From Synergistaceae bacterium (GTDB lineage: Bacteria > Synergistota > Synergistia > Synergistales > Synergistaceae): a DNA stretch of 5,997 nucleotides. A model generated the notes under the pieces. It was not told the origin of the DNA, made no database searches, and worked only from the letters and a program-made list of their open reading frames with translations. Where the stretch lies: NCBI GenBank assembly GCA_031283975.1, contig JAITAT010000163.1, forward strand, positions 1 through 5,997. Reading direction: 5' to 3'. A program made the translations under genes and the position numbers. Shown one piece after another: positions 1 to 5,324 of this stretch; the stretch's first letter is position 1; each line of letters opens with the position of its first letter.

Positions 1-1
1 G

Positions 2-1414
2 TTCATAACGATGGTTTTCGTCATGCGGAGGATAACGGAGCGCCTGACTAAAAAAGACGAGCGCGTCGGTATAATGCTGCCCAACTCGACGGCCGCTATC
101 ACCGCGATAATAGGCGCGCAGACCGCGGGCAGGGAACCGGCGATGATGAATTATTCCATGGGCGCGCGTTCGCTCAAAAAATCGTGCGGTGTCGCCGGCA
201 TCAGGGTGATACTGACCTCAAAACGTTTCGTGGAAGAGGGCAAATTTCAACCGCTGACAGATTCGCTCACCCAGGAGGGAATAGAGATAAAATTCCTGGA
301 GGAACAGGTAACGGGGCTGACGGTATTCCAAAAATTGGGGTGCGCGTTGTCCGCCAGGTTCGCGCGTTCCACGCCCGATCCCGAAAAATACGCGGAACGC
401 ACGGCAATAGTGCTGTTTACGTCCGGGTCGGAAGGCACGCCAAAGCCCGTCGCGCTTTCGTTCCTCAATGTACAGGCCAATACGGCGCAAATTCGCACCA
501 GGCTCGATTTTTATCTCACCGACGTGATGATCGACATAATGCCCATGTTTCACAGTTTCGGACTCTGCACCGGAACTATAATGCCTCTGTCGACCGGAAT
601 GCCCATAGCCGTTTATCCTACTCCGCTCCACTATAAAAAAATTCCTCCGTTCTCTTACGAGGTCAGAGGCACCGTCCTTCTCGGCACGAACACATTCCTG
701 GACGGATACGCGAGAAACGCCGATCCATTCGACTTTACGGAGTTGCGTTATGTAATAGCGGGCGGCGACAAGCTGAAAGAATCGACCAGGCAATTGTGGT
801 CCGAGAAGTTCGGGATAGTGGCGTTGGAGGGTTATGGCGTGACCGAGTGTACGCCGGTCGTCGGAGTGAACAGAAAGATGCGCAACAAATATGGCTCCAT
901 CGGTCAGCCTCTGGCATGTATAAAGACAACTCTCGTCCCAGTCGACGGAGTCGCCGAAGGGGGCCGTCTCGTAGTGCGAGGCCCGAACATCAGGAAGGGC
1001 TATATACGAGAGGACGGTTCGATAACCAAGGTTCCGGAAGAAGGTTACGACACGGGCGATATAGTGGTCATGGACAGCGAGGACTTCATAACGATCGTGG
1101 GAAGGGCAAAGCGTTTTGCCAAGATAGGGGGAGAGATGGTCTCCCTGGCGTATATAGAGGAAGCGGTGCAGGAAGTCTGGCCCGACGAACCTCACGCGGT
1201 GGTCAGCATATCCGGCGGCGACAGCCGGGGAGAAGTGATAGCGATGCTGACGGAACGTAAAAACGCCGACAGAGAGGAACTGCGGTTCGCTCTGACGAAA
1301 AACGGCCTGCCGGAACTTGCCATACCGAAAAAAATAATAACCGTGGAGGCATTGCCCAAGATAGGCGTGGGAAAGATAGACTACCAGACTGCGGCCAAAA
1401 TGGCTTCGGAATAG
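2..1414 (+). CDS. aas: Aas-type acyl-[acyl-carrier-protein] synthetase domain, 5' partial
   Basis: This is the AMP-binding (ANL superfamily) domain of Aas, which activates a free fatty acid with ATP for transfer through ACP back onto lysophospholipid at the inner membrane. Counting the ATG at 11 as residue 1, the A3 phosphate loop is at 131-148 (FTSGSEGTPK), MFHSFGL and PLHYKK follow, the A5 motif GYGVTE is at 274-279, YDTG-D is at 346-350, GRAKRFAKIGGEMVS is at 364-378, and the catalytic lysine of the A10 motif is K455 in GVGKIDY. The order and wording follow E. coli Aas as I recall it, including the LPELA-P segment near the end. The frame stays open to the left edge and family members carry a PlsC acyltransferase domain (sometimes also an MFS transporter) upstream, so the ATG at 11 is probably internal. 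Oddity: the A3 loop reads KPVALSF where KGV-x-x-SH is usual. A stand-alone acyl-CoA/ACP ligase is the alternative. Confidence 0.88.
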   Translation, partial: FITMVFVMRRITERLTKKDERVGIMLPNSTAAITAIIGAQTAGREPAMMNYSMGARSLKKSCGVAGIRVILTSKRFVEEGKFQPLTDSLTQEGIEIKFLEEQVTGLTVFQKLGCALSARFARSTPDPEKYAERTAIVLFTSGSEGTPKPVALSFLNVQANTAQIRTRLDFYLTDVMIDIMPMFHSFGLCTGTIMPLSTGMPIAVYPTPLHYKKIPPFSYEVRGTVLLGTNTFLDGYARNADPFDFTELRYVIAGGDKLKESTRQLWSEKFGIVALEGYGVTECTPVVGVNRKMRNKYGSIGQPLACIKTTLVPVDGVAEGGRLVVRGPNIRKGYIREDGSITKVPEEGYDTGDIVVMDSEDFITIVGRAKRFAKIGGEMVSLAYIEEAVQEVWPDEPHAVVSISGGDSRGEVIAMLTERKNADREELRFALTKNGLPELAIPKKIITVEALPKIGVGKIDYQTAAKMASE

Positions 1415-1466
1415 CCGGCGGATGAAAGCAACTCGATGCGCAAACCGACTCGCGATGACGCTCTAA

Positions 1467-1508
1467 AAACAAGGCCCGAAACGGCGATTGCCGTTTCGGG
1501 CCTTGTTT
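1467..1508. terminator. Bidirectional Rho-independent terminator
   Basis: A perfect 19-bp inverted repeat (1467-1485 with 1490-1508) closes a GATT loop. The stem has a GC-rich core (GGCCCGAAACGGC) and an outer AAAC/GTTT end. On the minus strand the stem runs into five T residues (complement of 1465-1469); on the plus strand it ends in TTT followed by AA. It lies 52 bases after the aas stop and 16 bases beyond the rhodanese stop, so it separates two convergent genes and can stop transcription from both sides. The minus-strand T run is the stronger one. Confidence 0.9.
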
Positions 1509-1524
1509 AAGCCGACGTGATTGT

Positions 1525-2469
1525 TCAGGGGTTTGGTCCCTGGGTTATTTCAGTGTTGGTATCGGCGCACCATGCCTGGTAAGATGGGTTATAGCAACGC
1601 GCGTTGGCGTAGCCGGCGAGACGGAACATCATCGTCATGAACGCTCCCCTGACTCCCGAAGTGTCATAGCAGACTATGGTCTGATTTTTATCGGCGAAAC
1701 CGGCATTCTCGAATATCGCCGTCAGTTCCCCTTCCGGAAGAACCTTGAAATCCTTTGTGTAGACGCTGTCCCATGACAGGTTCACGGCGCCGGGGATATG
1801 TCCGGGACGGCGCTCGCCGAACGGGCGAATTTTGCCGGTGTATTCGTCCGCGCCTCTGACGTCGACCACTTTAATTTCCTGATTGTTGTAGTTTTCTTTC
1901 ATCCAATCGGTGTTGACGATGTATGAATCGTCGCGTTTCGTCCCGGCGAAAGCCACCGCTTTATTGGCAGTGGTCTTATCGGAGGTTTTGCCGCCCGCGG
2001 CGCGATATACGGTGAACCCCCCGTCGAGAATCCTGGCGTTGTTCACGCCGGCCATGCGGAGAAGCCACACGACAAACCCGGCGTTGCCCCAGTCGCCGCC
2101 GTCTCCGTATACCACAATATCCTTCTTGCCGTCGATGCCGAGCGCTCCGATTTTCTTGGCCGTCGCGGCAGCGTCGAACACCGCGCCATAAGTCGGATCG
2201 CCGGCTTTGCCGTTCATATTGGCAAAGTACGTCCACTCGGCATTCACGGCTCCGGGGAGGTGTCCTTGCTGTCCTTTGTAAAGCGACTGGGCGCGGGCGT
2301 CTATCAATATGACCTTGTCCAAATTAGCTTTTAACCACTCCGGCTGAACCAGAAGCGAGACGTAAGTCTCGGTGCCGCCCTCGGCCGCAAACGCGCCCGC
2401 GGCGCATATCAGCGCGGCAAAGATAACTATTGCCGCCAGCGAAATTTCAATGCTTTTCCTCATCTTCAA
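1525..2469 (-). CDS. Exported tandem-rhodanese sulfurtransferase
   Basis: This is a two-domain rhodanese of the thiosulfate/3-mercaptopyruvate sulfurtransferase type, about 314 residues. A signal peptide (basic MKMRK, hydrophobic core about 10-24, cleavage probably after AFA or AFAA at 28-29) sends it to the periplasm. The first domain (about 36-160) has ILIDAR, GHLPGAVN and LDGGF, but its active-site position reads YGDGGDWG with no cysteine, as usual for the inert N-terminal half. The second domain (about 180-305) has VVDVRGADEYTG, PGHIPGAVN and the catalytic C267. Its loop is CYDTSGVR, two residues longer than the usual six-residue C-x4-R loop. Two more cysteines (292, 301) follow. Start: an in-frame stop lies just upstream, so only TTG 2469 (AAGGAG 11 bases before) or ATG 2463 is possible. 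Sulfur donor and acceptor cannot be read from sequence. No molybdopterin, polysulfide or cyanide gene is adjacent. Confidence 0.87.
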   Translation of the reverse strand: MKMRKSIEISLAAIVIFAALICAAGAFAAEGGTETYVSLLVQPEWLKANLDKVILIDARAQSLYKGQQGHLPGAVNAEWTYFANMNGKAGDPTYGAVFDAAATAKKIGALGIDGKKDIVVYGDGGDWGNAGFVVWLLRMAGVNNARILDGGFTVYRAAGGKTSDKTTANKAVAFAGTKRDDSYIVNTDWMKENYNNQEIKVVDVRGADEYTGKIRPFGERRPGHIPGAVNLSWDSVYTKDFKVLPEGELTAIFENAGFADKNQTIVCYDTSGVRGAFMTMMFRLAGYANARCYNPSYQAWCADTNTEITQGPNP

Positions 2470-2480
2470 TTTTCATCGAA

Positions 2481-2486
2481 CTCCTT
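2481..2486 (-). promoter_or_regulatory. Strong Shine-Dalgarno upstream of the rhodanese, with start ambiguity
   Basis: The minus strand carries AAGGAG here. It lies 4 bases before an ATG at 2476-2474, 11 bases before TTG 2469 and 17 bases before ATG 2463. Only the last two are in the rhodanese frame. The ATG at 2476 opens a nine-codon ORF (MKIEDEEKH, stop at 2449-2447) that overlaps the gene start. The site is clear, but which codon it serves is not. Confidence 0.6.
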
Positions 2487-2518
2487 GCGTTAAGATATTT
2501 TTGTTCCTCTGAAAAAAG

Positions 2519-2527
2519 ATTATAACA
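2519..2527 (-). promoter_or_regulatory. Extended -10 sigma-70-type promoter for the rhodanese
   Basis: Read on the minus strand the site is TGTTATAAT, a consensus TATAAT preceded by TGn, the extended -10 arrangement. A clear -35 is missing (GGTTTT at 17 bases), which extended -10 promoters tolerate. Transcription would start near 2512, giving a leader of about 40 bases. The rhodanese can therefore be expressed independently of rfbB upstream. Confidence 0.6.
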
Positions 2528-2590
2528 CCGCTCAATCTTTTAAAACCGTTTTATATGCGCCGTTTTTCCGTTATCCTATAATCATTGATA

Positions 2591-2608
2591 CGCGCGTTTT
2601 CAGCGCGC
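2591..2608 (-). other. Short GC hairpin overlapping the rfbB stop codon
   Basis: CGCGC/GCGCG arms can pair over a loop of about seven bases, in either of two registers. On the minus strand no T run follows, so it is a poor intrinsic terminator. Read-through from rfbB into the rhodanese gene seems possible. The 138-base stretch 2470-2607 otherwise holds only the rhodanese promoter and its Shine-Dalgarno. Confidence 0.25.
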
Positions 2609-3690
2609 TATGGCGTTCCATCTCCCAGACCGATGCGGGACAGCCGATAATCGCCGCTCAATACATCGTTTGTCCAGCCTTTGTTGTCCATATACCATTT
2701 CACCGTCTCACGCAGCCCTTCCTCGAAAGTATGAAGCGGAGCCCAGCCGAATTCGGCTTTCAGTTTTCCGGCGTCCATCGCGTAGCGATGGTCGTGCCCG
2801 GGGCGGTCTTTCACAAAAGTTATCAGTTCGCCGTAATGCCTGTCTTCCGGTCTCGGGGTCATTTCGTCGAGAATGCCGCAGATATTTTGAACTACTTGAA
2901 GATTCGAGCGCTCGCTGTCTCCGCCTATCACATACGTTTCTCCCACGCCGCCGCGCTCCAGCACGCCGATGATAGCGCGGCAGTGATCGCGGACGTAGAG
3001 CCAGTCGCGCACGTTGCTGCCGTCGCCGTACACTGGAAGCGGTTTTTCGGCGAGCGCGGACAGTATGACATGAGGAATCAGTTTTTCAGGAAACTGATAC
3101 GGCCCGTAGTTATTCGAACAGTTGGTTATCAGAACCGGCAACCCATACGTATGGCTCCACGCTCGTGCCAGATGGTCGGATGCGGCTTTCGTCGCGGAAT
3201 ACGGGGAACGGGGGGAGTAAGGGGTCTTTTCGCTGAAGCGGCCCTCGTCCCCCAGCGAACCAAACACCTCGTCGGTCGAGACGTGCAGGAATCGGAAACG
3301 CGAAGCCCGCTCCGGTTCGAGCGTTCCAAAATACCGCCTTGCCGCTTCGAGCAGAGTAAAAGTCCCCACAATATTGGTATTTATGAAATCGGCCGGCCCG
3401 TCTATCGAACGATCCACATGGGACTCCGCCGCGAGATGCAAAACGGCGTCGGGTTCCTGGCTGTCAAACACGGATTTCAAGAGCGCCCTGTCGCAAATAT
3501 CCCCCTTCACAAAAGTATAACTACTGTCTCCGGCAAGGGATTGCAGCGACGACAGGTTGCCCGCGTAAGTGAGTTTATCGAGATTGGCCACGCCGTATCC
3601 TTTTTCGATGGCGTATTTGATCAGGTTGCTTCCGATGAAACCGGCGCCTCCGGTGACAAGCAGTTTCGTTCGGCCGTTCTTCAATGGCAT
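2608..3690 (-). CDS. rfbB: dTDP-glucose 4,6-dehydratase
   Basis: RmlB/RfbB converts dTDP-glucose to dTDP-4-keto-6-deoxyglucose in the cytoplasm, the second step towards dTDP-L-rhamnose and other deoxysugars of surface polysaccharides. It is an extended short-chain dehydrogenase of 360 residues, close to the E. coli enzyme's length. The NAD-binding GGAGFIGSN has glycines 14, 17 and 20, and [10 protein letters not shown] (36-45) follows. [11 protein letters not shown] is at 85-95. The catalytic Thr-Asp-Glu is at 139-141 in STDEVFGS, and Tyr164/Lys168 form Yxxx[16 protein letters not shown] (192-206) and [15 protein letters not shown] (222-236) are typical dTDP-glucose dehydratase blocks. Start: ATG 3690 has GGAGG four bases upstream and gives the usual N-terminus; an in-frame ATG at 3729 adds 13 unrelated residues and has no ribosome site. 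The rmlA, rmlC and rmlD genes are not adjacent. UDP-sugar dehydratases are less likely given the motif set. Confidence 0.95.
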   Translation of the reverse strand: MPLKNGRTKLLVTGGAGFIGSNLIKYAIEKGYGVANLDKLTYAGNLSSLQSLAGDSSYTFVKGDICDRALLKSVFDSQEPDAVLHLAAESHVDRSIDGPADFINTNIVGTFTLLEAARRYFGTLEPERASRFRFLHVSTDEVFGSLGDEGRFSEKTPYSPRSPYSATKAASDHLARAWSHTYGLPVLITNCSNNYGPYQFPEKLIPHVILSALAEKPLPVYGDGSNVRDWLYVRDHCRAIIGVLERGGVGETYVIGGDSERSNLQVVQNICGILDEMTPRPEDRHYGELITFVKDRPGHDHRYAMDAGKLKAEFGWAPLHTFEEGLRETVKWYMDNKGWTNDVLSGDYRLSRIGLGDGTP

Positions 3691-3694
3691 CGTT

Positions 3695-3699
3695 CCTCC
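3695..3699 (-). promoter_or_regulatory. Ribosome binding site that fixes the rfbB start
   Basis: The minus strand reads GGAGG followed by AACG and ATG (3690-3688). The spacing is short but this is the only good site near the N-terminus. It supports the 360-residue protein over the 373-residue one. Confidence 0.65.
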
Positions 3700-3761
3700 A
3701 AGATATTTCGATTTAGTATCCCCGGACATCCCGGCGCGTTGCGGCGGATTAAGTTTCGCTT

Positions 3762-3791
3762 ATTTTACTATGACTGTGTTTGAGAGTTCAA
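3762..3791 (-). promoter_or_regulatory. Candidate promoter for rfbB
   Basis: On the minus strand TTGAAC (3791-3786) and TAAAAT (3767-3762) are separated by 18 bases. The -35 matches four of six and the -10 five of six consensus positions. Transcription would start near 3755 and give a leader of about 65 bases before ATG 3690. The leader includes the poor in-frame ATG at 3729. Confidence 0.45.
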
Positions 3792-3806
3792 TATTGATGA
3801 AACATA

Positions 3807-3833
3807 TTGTGATTATATTTAACTATTTATAAT
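3807..3833 (+). promoter_or_regulatory. AT-rich block with back-to-back consensus -10 hexamers
   Basis: The plus strand has TTGTGA at 3807-3812 and a perfect TATAAT at 3828-3833, spaced 15 bases, which is short. The minus strand also has a perfect TATAAT (plus-strand ATTATA, 3812-3817) but no good -35. This could be a distal promoter for the efflux operon with a leader of about 150 bases, or just AT-rich sequence that matches by chance. Confidence 0.25.
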
Positions 3834-3854
3834 TGAAATCATTTGATTTTAAAT
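3831..3854. repeat. Imperfect AT-rich palindrome, possible operator
   Basis: AAATCA-TT-TGATTT (3836-3849) is a perfect inverted repeat. Pairing extends outward to 3831/3854 with two mismatches, giving 9 of 11 paired positions. It lies between the divergent rfbB and efflux genes and touches the TATAAT at 3828-3833. Dyads of this size are typical for dimeric regulators, but the AT-rich surroundings raise the chance of coincidence. No regulator gene is in the window. Confidence 0.25.
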
Positions 3855-3866
3855 TGGCATAAACCG

Positions 3867-3906
3867 CGCAATCCGATAGTGGTTTTTTCCGATACCAAGA
3901 ATTGCG
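3867..3906. repeat. Nested repeats just upstream of the efflux promoter
   Basis: A six-base inverted repeat CGCAAT (3867-3872) / ATTGCG (3901-3906) encloses two direct copies of TCCGATA (3872-3878 and 3888-3894, 16 bases apart) and a short TGGT/ACCA dyad (3880-3883, 3894-3897). The right arm overlaps the proposed -35 at 3902-3907. The position suits a regulator binding site for the efflux operon. This is inference from position only. Confidence 0.25.
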
Positions 3907-3931
3907 AAACATTTTAAATTCTGTTTAAAAT
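3902..3931 (+). promoter_or_regulatory. Candidate promoter for the efflux operon
   Basis: TTGCGA (3902-3907) and TAAAAT (3926-3931) are separated by 18 bases, with four of six and five of six consensus matches. Transcription would begin near 3938, giving a leader of about 55 bases to ATG 3993. The -10 hexamer and spacing equal those proposed for the divergent rfbB promoter. Confidence 0.45.
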
Positions 3932-3979
3932 TATCCCACAATGGAGTTTATAACTCAGCCATAACATTGTATGGAGATT

Positions 3980-3986
3980 GGAGGTG
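3980..3986 (+). promoter_or_regulatory. Ribosome binding site that fixes the efflux-protein start
   Basis: GGAGGTG lies six bases before ATG 3993, an ideal arrangement. A TTG at 3978 is in frame, but the Shine-Dalgarno lies inside and after it, so it cannot be the start. The protein is therefore 443 residues. Confidence 0.85.
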
Positions 3987-3992
3987 CAGCTT

Positions 3993-5324
3993 ATGGCGGA
4001 AAAAATATCGTTCCCTGCCGGGAGGTTGGGCCTGTTAGCGGTCTGCTGCGCTATGTTTCTGTCGTGGGGGATTGCGCGTTCGGAGGGAGCGCAGGTTTTG
4101 ACACTGGAGGACTGTCTTGCGGCCGCGGAGGCAAATCACCCCGGCATAGCCGGGGCGAACGCGTCGGTCGCGTCGGCCGCCGGACGGCTCGCGTCGAGCG
4201 CGGTCTCGGATCGCCTCGAAATTTCGGGCAGCGCCGCTGTGACGCGCAGCGGAAACGAGATGTCCGAAAATTTGGGCAGTTCCCTGGGGCTGTCCGCGAG
4301 CGTGAAGGTTTACGACGCGAACCGCAACAAGTACGCCGTCGACTCGTCGCGCGCGTCACTGTCGGCTACGGAGGAGGAAGCCCGAAACACGCTGTTCGGA
4401 GTGAGGTCGGGCGTCAAATCCGCGTTTTTGACGCTGCTGCTCGATTACGAGATAACACGCCAGCGCGAGGAGTCGGTCAGGGCGTTCGAACAACACCTGG
4501 AACAGGCTAAGGGTTTTTACGAGGCGGGAACCAAACCGTGGTACGACGTCACAAAGGCCGAGGTCGACCTGGGCAACGCGCAGATGTCACTGGCGGAGGC
4601 GTCGGCCGACATCCGCGACGCGCGCGCGTCGCTTGCCTCGGCGATGGGCGCCGATCCGTCCGAGGAGTTCGACATAACCTCTCCGGGGCTCGAAGTCATC
4701 ACCCTGCCGGACGGAACGGAGAGCGCGGCGGCTGACATGGCCCTCGAAAACAGAACCGATTACAGGGCGTCGCGGCTCAAAATCGACGCCGGCATCCTCT
4801 CGCTGCGCTCCGACGCTCGCGCTAACGCTCCGTCGGTTTCTCTTTCCGGAGGTTACAGCGGAGACGGAGACGAGAACGACTTTTCACATCTCGCAATGGG
4901 CTGGAACACCGGGCTCAGGATGACGGTGCCGATAATCGACGGCGGCGCGTATAAAGCCCGAGTCGACTCCGCGCGGGCGCAGGTAATGTCGCTGGAAGCC
5001 TCGCACGAAAAACTGAGGCAGGACATACTGCTGGAGGTGAGCCGCGCCAAGACCGATATAATCAAGGCGCGCGAGCGCATCAGAGTTTCGGAACTGACGC
5101 TCGTGAACGCGGAGGAAAACCGCAGGATGGCCGTAGGCCGTTACGAGACGGGAGTGGGCGACCCTCTGGAGGTCACGGACGCGCTGGTGTCGTTCACCGA
5201 CGCTACTCTCTCCAATAAACGCGCTCACCACGATCTTCAGTTGGCTATAATAAATCTCGAAAAAGCGGCGGGTGTGGAATTTGCCAGAACCGCCGGCACG
5301 GAAGATGGAGGTAATGATAAGTGA
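3993..5324 (+). CDS. TolC-family outer-membrane efflux protein
   Basis: This is an outer membrane efflux protein (OEP/TolC family) of 443 residues, the trimeric exit duct of a tripartite pump. The signal peptide has R11, a hydrophobic core at 12-27 and likely cleavage between 28 and 33; the two cysteines at 18-19 are not in a lipobox. The mature protein opens with the family's LTLEDCLAAAEANHP (36-50). The internal duplication shows as GFYEAGTKPWYDVTKA (174-189) and GRYETGVGDPLEVTDA (382-397), the paired helical-barrel signatures. Between them SLSGGYS and MTVPIIDGG mark the second strand segment, and long Ala/Glu/Arg-rich helices fill the rest. It is the first gene of an operon, and its stop overlaps the start of a MacA-like adaptor. 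Transport substrate is unknown: drugs, siderophores, peptides or glycolipids are all possible. Family assignment is firm; equivalence to E. coli TolC is not claimed. Confidence 0.93.
   Translation: MAEKISFPAGRLGLLAVCCAMFLSWGIARSEGAQVLTLEDCLAAAEANHPGIAGANASVASAAGRLASSAVSDRLEISGSAAVTRSGNEMSENLGSSLGLSASVKVYDANRNKYAVDSSRASLSATEEEARNTLFGVRSGVKSAFLTLLLDYEITRQREESVRAFEQHLEQAKGFYEAGTKPWYDVTKAEVDLGNAQMSLAEASADIRDARASLASAMGADPSEEFDITSPGLEVITLPDGTESAAADMALENRTDYRASRLKIDAGILSLRSDARANAPSVSLSGGYSGDGDENDFSHLAMGWNTGLRMTVPIIDGGAYKARVDSARAQVMSLEASHEKLRQDILLEVSRAKTDIIKARERIRVSELTLVNAEENRRMAVGRYETGVGDPLEVTDALVSFTDATLSNKRAHHDLQLAIINLEKAAGVEFARTAGTEDGGNDK
5307..5324 (+). promoter_or_regulatory. Ribosome site and GTGA stop-start overlap coupling the two efflux genes
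   Basis: GGAGGT (5307-5312) lies inside the last codons of the efflux-protein gene, eight bases before GTG 5321. The GTG shares bases with the TGA stop (5322-5324), so the genes overlap by four bases and translation is probably coupled. An ATG at 5314 is in another frame and leads to no recognisable protein. Confidence 0.8.

Noticed and set aside
218..1195. Long minus-strand open frame (325 codons) opposite aas
   Set aside because: It is antisense to a clear, motif-rich gene. Its translation is Arg/His/Gly-rich with no recognisable domain, as expected for a shadow of coding sequence.
1415..1466. Possible small gene between aas and the terminator
   Set aside because: The gap is only 52 bases, with no ribosome site and no credible frame.
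2731..3783. Long plus-strand open frame (350 codons) opposite rfbB
   Set aside because: It covers the complete rfbB gene in antisense, lacks domain motifs and has no supported start. The rfbB reading is decisive.
3978..3992. TTG 3978 as efflux-protein start
   Set aside because: The Shine-Dalgarno lies within the first codons after it, and ATG 3993 has ideal spacing.
3996..4092. Lipoprotein signal in the efflux protein (two cysteines at 18-19)
   Set aside because: The residue before the first cysteine is Val, which does not fit the lipobox. A normal signal peptidase I signal is more likely.
4139..4155. Hairpin CCCCGGC-ATA-GCCGGGG early in the efflux gene
   Set aside because: A seven-base GC stem inside coding sequence (about residues 49-55) with no T run. 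In GC-rich coding DNA this is likely chance; the encoded HPGIAGA fits the family.
3971..4510. Plus-strand frame of 179 codons overlapping the efflux gene
   Set aside because: It is a Gly/Arg-rich out-of-frame shadow. The ribosome site GGAGGTG serves ATG 3993 of the TolC-like protein.
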